The position numbers and the translations under genes are program-made. Below are positions 34,501 to 45,009 of a DNA stretch of 64,000 nucleotides, piece after piece. A model generated the notes under the pieces. It did no database searches. It worked only from the letters and a program-made list of their open reading frames with translations, and was not told where the DNA came from. Origin of the DNA: Ampullaceana balthica (lineage: Eukaryota; Mollusca; Gastropoda; Lymnaeidae); NCBI GenBank assembly GCA_944989445.1, contig CALYLW010000059.1, positions 186,001 to 250,000 on the forward strand. The letters are read 5' to 3'. Every line of letters begins with the position of its first letter. The first letter of the stretch is position 1.

Positions 34501-36850
34501 ATTACGCAATACGACATGGAGACAGATTAACCTCACTAAAGAATTGATGACATTTTTCACTTACTACAGTGACTAAGTTCACGACTACGTTCTTCAAAAT
34601 CAGATATCAAATTTTACTTTAATTTTAATGTGAAACTCTAAAGTTTTGTTTTTTTTTATTTTTTTTGTTTATTATTTTTTTTTGGGTAAATTTAAATTTA
34701 AATTATTTTTTAAATAAAATAAATTGAAATAAAATGTTAAATGGTATACGATTCTTGATTACATTTTTTTTTAAAATTTACCTGAATTCAAGTTCATTTA
34801 ACTAAAGTGTATTCTTGAATTTTGTGTAAAAATGCTCGCAAACGTAGTAGAAATTGACTGTGTACGGTAAGGTCTGGAAAAAAGGACACTAAAAATCGAC
34901 AATGTCGGCTAAGCGCCTTCTTATTTAAATTTAAATTGTTTTTTCTTTGGTTAATTGAGAGTTCCTATTTGTAAAAAAAATATGAGTTTTTTTTTAGTAT
35001 TTAAAAAAAGAAAGTTTCTTTTGAACTTTTCAGTTCGACCCCAGTTTATGAACCTACCTTTAAAGGAAACTACAAGTAAGTGATTCATTTATCATCAGTT
35101 TACATCCAATATGTCCAGGAGCCAAATTTAAAACTTAGATATTTTGATATTGGCCTTAAGTTTTGTATTTTGATTTTAACTGGTACATACAACTAAGTAA
35201 GGTATGAAAAAAAAAGATTATATGAAATATATTTATCATTTTATATTTCATTTGGCTTTATAAAAAGAAACGTTTACAGATGTAATAATAATATAAAATT
35301 AAAATGCTACCACACTTTTTTGAGACCTGAACTAGAATATGCCTCTTCTGTATGGGACCCATCGACCAAAGAAAACATTGATAAACTAGAAATTTTTAAA
35401 AAAAAAGAGCTTCCAGATTCATTACTGGAGAATATTCAAAACTTACAAGAGTAACACCATTAGTTGAATCACTAAACCTTGAAACACTAGAGAATAGAAG
35501 AACCAAGAGTAAAGTAGTAATAATACATAAAGCAATTAATTCTAATTTAGAAATACAACACAAAGATAAATTAATACAACCCTCAGATAGAAATAAGGAT
35601 AAAAACACCTTCATTATTCCATATGCAAGAACCAACAGATACACATTCTCGTTTTTCCCGTATGGAAATCGGGCGCGGAATGGGTTGCCTGAAGAAACTA
35701 GAAAAAGCAACACTTTGTCAACATTTAAAACTCATATAAGAATTCAGGACTAGACACAAACCATAGATAATCGTAGAACGCAATGATCTTCTGTGTAGAA
35801 GGGGCGTCTGTAACAGATAAGATAAGATAAGTAATAATGACAATTACCCAACAAGGTTTTGTAATTGAGATGTTTTATTCTAAGTTCTAAGGTGGCGTTC
35901 TGTAACATTAATTTGATTATAAGAAGTAACTATTTCTTGTTTTTATTTTCTGTTGTTTTCCCCATTGTTTCTTGCAGCTCCGCACCGATTTCATACGACC
36001 AAAAATGCTCCACGGGGTAAGTTCCATTTAAAGATACAGCCTGATAAAAAATCAGCAAACTTAAAGTGAATTACTTTAAAAAACCTTTGTGTTTAGAAAT
36101 TTCATTTGTGATTTTCATAAAATAAAACAGTTTAATTTTTATTGATTCTTTAACAAAAATTAAAATTAATTTCTTTTTAAAATATATATAAAACGCAGAA
36201 ATTTAGAGAGTTTAATTTACAAACTAACCGAATTTTGATAAGAAACCCACATACAAATTATCCTTAATTATTAATAGTATAATAGCTTCAGCATTAGTAA
36301 CATTATTGAAATGGCAAATACATGCATATTTTCATTCTAAAAATTAACATTTTTAAACATATATTAAGACGATTTTAAATGTTTGTTTTGGTTTTAAAAA
36401 AATGCCTTTTATTTTAAATTAAATGATAATATTTTGTATTATAATAGATATTTAAAATAGTTATACTAATTTATACAAAATGTTGACTACCACATTAACT
36501 AATAATAATTATTATGTCTTAAAATTTATTTTTTAAAATGTTTATTAATGCGTAGATCTACTATGAATGTGAAACCAATATTAACTTAGACACTTAGTTT
36601 GTTTTGTTGTCGTCATTTCCTGTTTCTTATCTCATTTTATAAACAACTTTTTAAAGTACGACATATGAACATGGAAATCTAAAGCCCTACTTGTTTCATT
36701 AACCCATGTTAATAGTTAAATATTTATTTATTTTTTACTTTTGTTTTTGTTTTAGAGAACGGCGCCACTGCACAAAGATATTCTACCCTAGCAGCGTGTT
36801 TAGCTACTCTCACCACTCTGTTCTTGACAACACACAGGAGGATTGTTTAA
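25353..36850 (+). CDS. Secreted, probably GPI-anchored protein with two six-cysteine modules
   Basis: Twelve coding exons join in phase to give 246 aa: 25353-25407, 25991-26075, 26919-27034, 28166-28192, 28575-28616, 30777-30870, 31249-31315, 31492-31540, 32737-32766, 35034-35075, 35978-36016, 36756-36850 (stop TAA). All introns are GT-AG. Residues 1-18 are a signal peptide (MPFGSLLMIILISGASAQ). Two modules follow, each C-x6-C-x(18-21)-C-x8-C-x(4-5)-C-x(23-24)-C, and each ends with a VRPQxMN linker. The C-terminus is Thr/Ala-rich then hydrophobic (STLAACLATLTTLFLTTHRRIV), fitting a GPI-attachment signal or a short membrane tail. So it is an extracellular, surface-attached protein. The pattern loosely recalls nematode T20D4.11-like (DUF19) domains; I cannot confirm that. 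Ligand and role unknown. Confidence 0.85.
25496..25540. repeat. (GA)n microsatellite
   Basis: Purine-rich run in intron 1 of the six-cysteine gene, continued loosely to about 25650. It creates serine/leucine-rich spurious frames on the minus strand. Confidence 0.9.
26062..26531 (+). repeat. 29-bp minisatellite starting at exon 2 splice donor (about 16 copies)
   Basis: Exon 2 ends gctttaatatgtca|gtaagt (26075/26076). From there the unit gtaagttgtgtcctag + ctttgatatgtca repeats about 16 times. Each unit contains a copy of the last 13 exonic bases, the GTAAGT donor and a tgtcctag that resembles a 3' splice site. Only the first donor keeps the reading frame; using any later one reads TAA immediately. 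Confidence 0.95.
27546..28105. mobile_element. hAT-like non-autonomous element, copy 1
   Basis: Begins tagggctgcggaaattaacg and ends with the matching taatcgttaacagcg. Subterminal 'acgattaatcg' motifs are repeated at both ends. Inside is a rearranged copy of the aatgttccctttaag MITE. Another, longer member in opposite orientation is at 37943-38968. Intronic. Confidence 0.65.
29005..29133 (-). mobile_element. LTR fragment related to 60987-61347
   Basis: Shares gggctggagtgaa, cagtgacccgtg and the terminal gcagtcggctaca with the LTR near 61 kb. It is truncated at its other end. Intronic in the six-cysteine gene. Confidence 0.6.
29621..29970. repeat. 56-bp minisatellite, about 6 copies
   Basis: Units contain cttaaaatattgttgatatt, ggtcttccaaaagttagttg and taatagggaagggagg, with few differences between copies. 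It lies inside intron 5 of the six-cysteine gene, far from either splice site. Confidence 0.93.
30040..30480 (-). mobile_element. 3' end of an RTE/BovB-like LINE
   Basis: The minus strand from about 30436 reads KKRKLRWYGHVTRSGGLAE and GARKRGRQRKRWENDI, then QWTGLSFSDSQKAAQD, the usual C-terminus of RTE-type reverse transcriptases. It ends in a short gttcaagttcaagttcaa tail, as RTE elements do. 5' truncated. In intron 5, antisense to the host gene. Confidence 0.8.
31871..32138 (+). mobile_element. tRNA-derived SINE with LINE-like tail
   Basis: The head gaggggcgcggtggtcgagtgg plus gttcgaatcc supplies A-box- and B-box-like polymerase III promoter elements. The tail, cttctgtatagaaggagcgtctgt then agataagacaagacaag, matches the 3' end of the LINE copies at 4800 and 35835. 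Related pieces are at 48438-48618 (minus) and 47905-48005. It lies in intron 8 of the six-cysteine gene. Confidence 0.8.
32380..32645. repeat. 71-bp minisatellite, about 3.5 copies
   Basis: ttttgatctcctatcctaat recurs at 32394, 32465, 32536 and (one change) 32607, exactly 71 bp apart. Intron 8 of the six-cysteine gene. Confidence 0.95.
32761..34362 (+). repeat. 32-bp minisatellite starting at exon 9 splice donor (about 50 copies)
   Basis: Exon 9 ends cccactg|gtatgt (32766/32767), and the array begins at that base. The unit is gtatgtatggtgctgtgtgc + attattcctctg; most copies differ by one to three bases. Each junction cctctg|gtatgt repeats the donor context. The unit has no stop in any plus-strand frame, which creates several long spurious ORFs (rich in Cys, Val, Tyr) through 34399. 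Confidence 0.97.
35251..35835 (+). mobile_element. 3' end of Jockey/CR1-like LINE, copy 2
   Basis: Aligns with 4236-4800 with few differences and ends gcgtctgtaacagataagataagataag. It carries the extreme C-terminus of the reverse-transcriptase ORF. Intron 10 of the six-cysteine gene. Confidence 0.85.
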
Positions 36851-37054
36851 TCTCTGACCACATGTTACATTGAAAGTTTACAATGTTTTTTTTAAATTTT
36901 AAAATGTTTAAATTATTTGTAAAATCGCGCGCTTCTTCGCCAAAACATTTCTTATGTTGATATCAAGTTACTAGGTTTTTATTTAAAATAAGATAACTGG
37001 GGATGGCGAAACGGTGATTAAATGTTCGTCTAACTTCATACTCATGACTCGGAC

Positions 37055-37500
37055 CAGGGTTGTCATACTGGCAACTTAGTTAATCATTAAATAAAGACAT
37101 TGTTTCATCTGTGAGATAACAGTTTTCTTCATCCATACTGGCAAATTAGTTAATAAGTTAATCATTGAAGATACTGTTTCATCTATGACAGTGGTGGGGA
37201 ACCTTATTGGGGCCGCGTGAACAAAATTCAACCACAACCCACTTATTTATAGCAGAGTGCCGACACTCCAATGAAACCCGAAAATGGGGGATTGGCATAG
37301 CTTAAGGTTTGATTAAGGAAGTAATATTTTTGTCGCGTCCTTTACTGATTAGCTGATTAGGCTCTGCGTGCCAGTTGTGGCACGCGTGTCATATGATCGT
37401 AACACTGATCTATGAGATAACATTTTCTTCCATTTACTGGCAACGTAGTTAATCATTAAAGATACTGTTTCATATATGAGATAACAGTTTCCATCATTCG
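37055..37500. repeat. Three tandem copies of a roughly 75-bp repeat, one split by a MITE
   Basis: ggcaacttagttaatcatta and gtttcatctgtgagataaca recur three times downstream of the six-cysteine gene. An aataaa at 37090-37095 in the first copy could serve as that gene's polyadenylation signal. Confidence 0.8.
37189..37407. mobile_element. hAT-type MITE with perfect 8-bp target duplication
   Basis: cagtggtggggaacctt ... gatcgtaacactg, flanked by atctatga at 37181-37188 and 37408-37415. It interrupts the second copy of the 75-bp repeat. Confidence 0.88.
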
Positions 37501-38272
37501 TGTCCACTATTTTTATGACTTATAAAATAATAGTATTTTTTTGTTGGTTGCTTTTAATTTTTTTATTTCTATTATTAAAAAAAAATGATCAGGAATACTG
37601 CCATCTATACGTGCAAGGTTTGTTACTTTAAATTAAACAATGTATCGAGAAGACTCCTATAACACAAAAGTTGCATGAAACATTTGATTCTAACAATGTC
37701 AGAGTCGCCTTAAAAAGTTGCAGTAGGGTGACTACCCCCCCCCCAAGCGATTGAAGGAGCAGTACAAAAGTACACCTACACATCTCATGCGCAAATATTG
37801 CACTCGACCAAAGGCTCGAGCTTTACAGGTTTTTAAAAAAAAATTATGTTATCATTTTTTATTAAATATCTTTAGGCGTATTAGCTTTACGTCTAACCGG
37901 AAGTAGTTGTCCATGGTGATATTATTGGATGGGTATTGTTTAGGGCTGTTAACGATTAATTTAAATTAAATTGAGAAACTTCTGAAAAAATTAATGATTA
38001 ATTAATCGTTAATTTTGATTAAAATTAAAACCGAAAATTGAAATTTATGATGTCATAAGTAACATTTAATAAACTTACTTGTCCAAAATCGAAATAACAC
38101 TGGATAGTCTTCTTTATATGACATCTTTTAACCAACAGCGCAAACAGACAAGTGTATTGACATTCACTGGTTCAAGTGATGAGCGGGTCTTATTGACATT
38201 ATAACCAGACGAGCTGAACAATCGTTCACATAGCTTTATATTGTCTCAGCTGAAGTTTCTGATACTGTAGTG

Positions 38273-38459
38273 CAGTGCTTCTCAAAGTGGTGGTCCGCGG
38301 ACCGGTGCCCGTCCGTGGGTCATCCGATGCCGGTCCGCAGTAGTTACCAAGAAAGGACATTTCGCTACCACGTCAGTACATTGAAAATGGTTCACCGGTC
38401 CCTGGTGCAGTGAAAACATTCCTGCCGGTCCGCCACACTAAAAAGTTTGAGAAGCACTG
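38273..38459. mobile_element. hAT-type MITE (TIR cagtgcttctcaaa)
   Basis: 187 bp with inverted ends cagtgcttctcaaa / tttgagaagcactg, flanked by ctgtagtg and ctgcagtg (8 bp, one mismatch). The interior holds repeated 'ggtccg' and 'ccggtcc' motifs. Nested in the element at 37943-38968. Confidence 0.9.
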
Positions 38460-38517
38460 CTGCAGTGGATGTTTGGTTTGCAGGTGATATGTAAGCGAAG
38501 TGTTAGAACCATGGTAG

Positions 38518-38741
38518 CCATGTTCCCTTTAAGCAGCGCAGCTTCACAGATATTTGATCGACGCCACGCAGGAGTTTAGAATCACCGCGCTGCAAATTTT
38601 TTAAACTATTGCACAAAAAATGGACGTAGCAAATTTTGTAAAATATTGCACAAAAAATGGACGTGCAACTTTGCACACGAATTTATTTTTTTTATAACTT
38701 TGCACACGGAACAGCGAAGCTTAGACTTAGAGGGAACATTT
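38518..38741. mobile_element. MITE (TIR atgttccctttaag) with perfect 8-bp target duplication
   Basis: Starts ccatgttccctttaag, ends ttagagggaacattt, flanked by catggtag at 38510-38517 and 38742-38749. Same family as 12884-13060. An internal duplication of the 'attgcacaaaaaatggacg' block makes it longer. Confidence 0.9.
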
Positions 38742-39847
38742 CATGGTAGGCAAACGATTTCTCTCAGTGGACACAATAACTTTTATCAACATTTTGAACA
38801 AGCAATAGTTTACAACCAAAATGTTCGTGTAATCGTCCTGAAATAAGTTTATATTTATCGGCCGAAATATTTTACTTTTTGACTACAATTACATTTATAA
38901 GCGGTGAGTCGATTAAAAAAATTTTAACGATTAATCGAGAAATTAGTCGTTAATTTCAGCAGCCGTAGTATTTTTATATTTATATGTGGTTAAATTTATG
39001 TACAATAAGAATTGAGGTAATTCTTGTTTCATATCACTAATCCCTGTTAGAGTAAACCACCCAAAAAATACATTACTTGACACTATCTCCAATAGAAAGA
39101 AAACTTTATTCAGTCTCAAAATATGCTGGTATCAAATAAAAAAACACGTTTGTGTTCAGATGTAAACTTACATAAAGGGCTTAGTACTCACAAGTTTACA
39201 ACGATAACAACAGCAACAATAACAACAAGAACACAAACGTTTAGTTAAGAAGAACCCGGGGAGAGAAAATTATGGATATTTGCAAATTAATAATTACTCT
39301 ATTTTAACAAATGTGTGTCGTTTACTAGACTGCACATAAGAAGAGTTACAACTGATGAAGGTCAGCTTTTGGGGGATCGAAATGAAAATGAAATATTACT
39401 TTAAAGCGACTGCAACAATTTGATGGCAGACCCACGTAATCGTGTTTTCGGAGTAAAGTGGAAACTTTCGTTGTTTAAAGACCGCATTGATACTTCGTCC
39501 CTACGGAAGCGCTGCTCTATAAACGTGTCCTTCCAAGGATGTCAGCCACTAACGAGCTGAACAACAGTGGGTGATAATTAAAGTCTAGAGCAGCGGCTAC
39601 CACGAAAAATACATTAGGTATGGCATTTTTTTAAAACCTAGAAGCAAATGTAAACTTTTAGTAGGCAAGTGAACGAGATTCTTGACATAACCGATCACAT
39701 ATTTTCAAACTAGTGTCTAATGCGGTTATTTTTTTAAATTTTAACTTGGATCTGTGAAGGTCTACTTAGATGCACACACAGTTAGTATAGTAACTAGTTG
39801 GGAACAGCGAAATCCTGCACTGACAAACTTGGTGTTACAGATGAGTT

Positions 39848-39910
39848 ATGAAACTGTTACTGTCCTTATTATTCCTTGAAATCACAACAAATAAACTGAA
39901 GTTTTCGGGT
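39848..39910 (+). CDS. Candidate signal-peptide exon (orphan)
   Basis: ATG at 39848 begins MKLLLSLLFLEITTNKLKFS, a plausible signal peptide, followed by a possible donor TCGG|GTAGGG at 39909/39910. Its phase 1 would fit the possible exon at 44943-45009. No complete gene follows, so this may be chance or a relic of another receptor. Confidence 0.25.
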
Positions 39911-39930
39911 AGGGCTATAAGCTTGAACAA

Positions 39931-40258
39931 TATGCACCATCATATCTGTCAGACTTTAAACAATATGCACCATCATATCTGTCAGACTTTAAACAATATG
40001 CACCATCATATCTGTCAGACTTTAAACAATATGCACCATCATATCTGTCAGACTTTAAACAATATGCACCATCATATCTGTCAGACTTTAAACAATATGC
40101 ACCATCATATCTGTCAGACTTTAAACAATATGCACCATCATATCTGTCAGACTTTAAACAATATGCACCATCATATCTGTCAGACTTTAAACAATATGCA
40201 CCATCATAACTGTCAGACTTTAAACAATATGCACCATCATATCTGTCAGACTTTAAAC
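39931..40258. repeat. 33-bp minisatellite, 10 near-identical copies
   Basis: The unit is aacaatatgcaccatcatat + ctgtcagacttta. Only one copy (near 40208) carries a change. Because 33 is divisible by three, both strands stay open (11-residue repeats LNNMHHHICQT on plus, SDRYDGAYCLK on minus). There is no sign that either is a real protein. Confidence 0.95.
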
Positions 40259-40329
40259 ACGATTTTCCTGGGTTTTGTTTTATTTGAACCTCAAAAGTTT
40301 GACACTTTTTAATTTCAAACTTCACTAGC

Positions 40330-42800
40330 TGGAGAAATAATATATTTATATATAATTTTTTGTAATAATCGAACTAACCTACACAGTTGCGCAAACTTTT
40401 AGTCAATACAATTTTTTAATGTACCTTTAAATAAAAATCGAAATAGAATTTAATTGATACAAATTATAAAATTTGTGCCTAGGACCTTTTCTGTATGGTC
40501 GTGGTGAAATATTAATAGAACTAAATAATTATACTTCCTTGATCTATATTAAATTTTAATATGACACATTACCACTGGTAATGTTAAAATATCCTCAATC
40601 TCAGTTTTCTAAAACGAAATCCTTTTAAAACTCAGTGACTTTTTATTTCCCATGTCTATTCCAATTGAAAGGGCAAAATTTATAAAGGAAAACGACTTTT
40701 TTAGGAAACTGATACATAAAACACATTTTATTTTAATATAAACCCAAACTCCATTTAAGCAAAAACAATTTTTTAATAGTAAGATGTTTCTTCTTGTGTT
40801 GCAATTGTGCCATTTGACTAACTCGGGTGGGGGGGTGGGTTATAAAGTTAAGTTAAGCTGGGGTTTGCCAGCGTTTAATGTTCAACGCCTTAACATAATT
40901 ATATTAAACCTTTGATGGCCATATCTGTTTTTAATAACAAACAAAACAAATACCCTAGAAGGTTTTTGTAGTTCATTGCAAGTTGTTGTCAAAACATGCA
41001 ACAATGCTCAGATAATTCGATGAAAACACGTATTTATAATAGCTATGAACTGCAATAAGTAATCATGATGAGATGCGAATTCTGTTAAAGAAATATTATT
41101 TATTTTTCAACGCCCACGGGTCATTGCGAAGTATCCACTACTGTTTGCGTTATGCAACTCTAATGGAGAAGATGAAAAAATATTAATTAAGAGTTTGTTT
41201 TTTAGTTAATAAAAATTTCTACAGCAGTCCCAATTCTGATGTTTCTCCAATCAACATCGTTTAAGGTAATTATTTTCCCCGTTCAATAGAAAGTCGTAGG
41301 CAAAATTCTAATTACTAATTTTTTTCCCTAAAAAATGTTACAAAACGTTTGTGACACAACACTTTTTATAGTAGCTTACTCACCACAAAACAAGGAAGAA
41401 TAAGGAAGTAAGTGTCGAGAGGTCAAATCGTCGGTGCAACAATTTAAGGTTGGAGTTTTTTTTAAAGGATATTACTAAGAAGACACGTTATAGATTGTAT
41501 ATTGCATAGCGAGAAATGTCAGAAATTATTGCTAAACTTGCAATAGCGGTCAAAGAAGTTTTAAGCCGTAGCGTCTTACAGTGATAAAAGAAATGCCATA
41601 TTTTATTTTGCACCATGATAAAAGTTGACTATCTACTTAAGCCACGTCACATTCATCGAGATTTGAATACAATGAACAACATTCTCTAGTCGCATTATTT
41701 TGTCGGAGTGTTGCATTCAGACGTTTTTAAATGCTCTAGGCATCTATTATGTTTTATGAAAGATGCATTCATAGGAAATCCAACATTTCCTATGAGAATA
41801 TTTCAGGAATGAACAATTACAACTGATGTTGTTTTAAGAGTCAATCGTAAACTATATTGTAAATCTTGTCAAAGATTTAATATTAATTGTAAACATAATT
41901 GTAGAAATAGGAAGAAGCTGAAATTTATTATAAGCGCAATTATTAAATACAAAATATCACTCCATTTTCTCGCTTAAATGCACTAACACAACCTGCGCAC
42001 AGAGAATGTTAAGAACAAAGTCAAATTTGATGTACAAGATTGTTCATATTTTTGTATACAATCATGAACATTTGTTATTAAAGTCGATTAAATTTTCCCC
42101 TTCTTATAACCATTTCGTGTTAACTTAGCAAGCGTTTAATTAAAAATTTGCAATACAAGAGAATTTTAAAAAAACAATTCAATGAATTATTTGACGCTAA
42201 ATTCTTGTTGTCATTAAGCATTTAGTGTATAAAATAATACTAATTTTAGAAGTATGCAAATAATAATTTAAGAATTTAAAAAAATGACAAATTTTAAAAC
42301 TTGATAACTTTTCTCCAGATATTGGTCGAGGCTGAAAAATACAAAGAAAAAATATGTTAAGAAAACTTAACCAAAGATCATTTAAATACGCAACCTCTGT
42401 TTCAGTAAAATTATTGAATAAAGAACATCTACAACTTTAATTCTAAAATCATTTTCGGAACTGAACCTACTCTTCTTTTTTTTTGGACTGATAGCCCCGT
42501 ATCTTACTACAGGACGATACAAAAAAATTTACGCTTTCCAAAGCCTTAAGCAACATTTCAGAATAGCTATTTTCTAATTCACGGACCCATAATTAGTGAC
42601 GATTATCCAATAGAAACATGAAAATTCACGTATGTAATTGTGACGGTAATAACCGAAGTGATTCAACCATGAAAAAGTAAACTTGTGTATGTGCTACATA
42701 AACATTGTTTTTAACTAAAAACACTAATGTAATTAAATAACTAACACAAAAGGTGTTAAACTAATCGTATTAAACAAATGAATGCAATTAAACTAAATGA
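40330..42800. other. No gene seen; AT-rich intergenic
   Basis: No coding-like frame above chance and no strong repeat. Near 40830 there is a G run. Confidence 0.5.
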
Positions 42801-42809
42801 TATTCAACC

Positions 42810-42980
42810 AGAAGCGTAACTGGGTTTTCCGCGCCCTTGGCAAATTTATAAATCATTTTTGGCGCCCTTGACAAATTTCAGGTTTGCGGCTTTTTCAATA
42901 CTAAATTTTAATAAATTGAAGGATTAGCCCTCGGCGCCCTTGGACACTGCCCCGATGCCAAGTCGATGTTACGCCTCTGT
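42810..42980. mobile_element. hAT-type MITE with 8-bp target duplication
   Basis: Starts agaagcgtaactggg, ends gatgttacgcctctgt (inverted), flanked by attcaacc at 42802-42809 and 42981-42988. 'ggcgcccttg' repeats inside. Confidence 0.9.
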
Positions 42981-43860
42981 ATTCAACCAAGCAAGAGAAA
43001 TTAAACAAGAAATTTTCTTAATTAAGCTTATTATACCAACTAAAGAAGTTAAAATAAATGATATTTAACCAAAAGTTGAACAAAAACATCAGATACAAGC
43101 GCATATGATAGACACGAAGAAGTTAAATTAAACAAGAGAGGTTAAATTAAACGATGTTGAACATACAAACGGAGTCAAAAGACTTTAAACGACAGGATAT
43201 TAAAACAAAAAAGGAAAAAATTAACTTAACACAAGAACTTAATTTTCATTTCATACTCTGTCGACTTCTATTACTCACTCATATTTCATTGTAAGACTTG
43301 ATGGAACACGTCACAAAAACCTTTACTTTAATAGTAATCTAATGCTGAGCTTCAACTTTAATGTTTACACATACTCGTATGTTGAGGATTCAGCCAGTTT
43401 CCGATTTATTTACGATCAAAAGTCAAGTGCTTCTTTGATTACTATAGATCGTTAGTGGGGAAATGATGTATTTAACATCTTGAACGTAGTACGTGAAACA
43501 AGAATTTAAAAAAAATAATATGCGTGACTGGAGATGTTATGATTTTTAAAAATAGATTTATGCCTCTCATCATGTTGAACTATCTCGTTCAAGGATGGCC
43601 TCTAGGATTCATGAACAATTATCAATTCATATTTTTAAAAGTCGCTAATGGAGTAAGGCTAGAACTGGTGTATGATAATGGCGGCATATATATGTTAAAC
43701 TAAAGGGTATACAACTTTATTTATATTTGAGACTGTGTCTTTTCGTTGCTATGTAATTAGGTGACTGCATAGCTGTGAAATTTCACATTTTCTTGTGCAT
43801 TTTACTGGTTGCATGAATTCAAGTGCTTAGATAGAATTGTAGTCATTCGAGTGTATTTTT

Positions 43861-44832
43861 AAATCCTTTATATTAACTCGTGGTGTCTGCGGCCGACCGA
43901 CCGACCGACCGCCCTTGTCGCCAAAACTTTTGAGCGATTTTTAACCCACTTGCTCGTAAGCTAGCGAGCTGAAATTTTCCAGGCAGTTTCGTACCGATAA
44001 TAAGAACAATGTATCAAAATTTCAGATCTATCGCAGGTACCGTAATTAAATTATTGATTTTTTAGATTATTTTATTTATTCCTATGTCTCATGCTATTTT
44101 TTGAGATAGAGCGTCGCGGTGCGTATTATATTGAACAACCTTTCTGTCGCGCAATAAGGTGCGTATTTTATTGACAGCTCTTTTTATAAACATATTCCTG
44201 ATCGTGCGCATTATATTAAACATGTTTTACGACACAACTACAATTTTGTATTTCTGGATGGTCTGGCGCTGCGTATTATAATGAACATTCTTTTAATTAC
44301 TTCTCGTACATAAAGGATTTATAGTCAAAAACTTGTTTTTTTACGGGTTTTTCTTATTAAATCCTTTATATTAACTCGTGGTGTCTGCGGCCGCCCGCCC
44401 GACCGACCGACCGCCCTTGTCGCCAAAACTTTTGATCAATTTTTAACCCACTTGCTCGTAAGCAAGCGAGTTGAAATTTTGCAGGCAGTTTCGTACCGAT
44501 AATAAAAACAATGTATCAACATTTCAGATCGATCGCATGTACCGTAATTAAATTATTGATTTTTTAGATTATTTTATTTATTCCTATGTATCATGCTATT
44601 TTTTGAGATAGAGCGTCGCGGTGCGTATTATATTGAACAACCTTTCTGTCGCGCAATAAGGTGCGTATTTTATTGACAACTCTTTTTATAAACATATTTA
44701 TCGGTGCGCATTATATTAAACATGTTTTATGACACAACTGCAATTTTGTATTTCTGGATGGTCTGGCGCTGCGTATTATAATGAACATTCTTTTAGTTAC
44801 GTCTCGTACATAAAGGATTTATAGTGAAAAAC
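43861..44832. mobile_element. Two MITEs in direct tandem, about 480 bp each
   Basis: Copies at about 43861-44333 and 44359-44832 are nearly identical. They start aaatcctttatattaactcg and end cgtacataaaggatttatag, giving inverted ends aaatcctttat/ataaaggattt. Both carry a gaccgaccgaccg run and 'gcgtattatattgaac' motifs. A diverged fragment (atttcagatcgatcgaatgt) is at 56770-56840. Confidence 0.85.
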
Positions 44833-44942
44833 TTGGTTTTTTACGGGTTTTTTTTTAGTGTTGCATTTATTTACGGACACTGTTATTTTTGCATTTTTTA
44901 GTTTTTACTGTTAATGTTGTAATTATTTGTTTTTATTTTTAG

Positions 44943-45009
44943 TGTTGAAATTAAACACTTTCAGCTTAGACCATGGAGGTCTTGTGGCCCAACTGTTTAT
45001 AACACTAAG
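44943..45009 (+). CDS. Possible orphan exon with IPT-like sequence
   Basis: Between a good acceptor (tttatttttag) and donor (ctaag|gtgagc) this 67-nt segment reads LKLNTFSLDHGGLVAQLFIT in one frame, reminiscent of an IPT-domain start (FS...GG...L.I). Its 3' phase does not fit the first exon of the kinase gene as a coding junction. It could be a 5' UTR exon of that gene, a relic exon, or chance. Confidence 0.25.

Larger units (their letters stand above)
37943..38968. mobile_element. hAT-like non-autonomous element, copy 2, with two nested MITEs
   Basis: Ends tagggctgttaacgattaat and ttaatttcagcagccgta are inverted relatives. The interior matches copy 1 (27546-28105) in reverse orientation, for example tgacatcttttaacc. 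It is expanded by the insertions at 38273 and 38518. Confidence 0.7.

Noticed and set aside
39931..40258. Regular direct repeats as a CRISPR array
   Set aside because: The repeats are contiguous with no unique spacers, and the context is eukaryotic.
39848..40325. ORFs of 11-residue repeats on both strands
   Set aside because: A 33-bp unit keeps both strands open. There is no conserved domain, no supporting gene structure, and near-identical DNA copies, so it is a recent repeat expansion.
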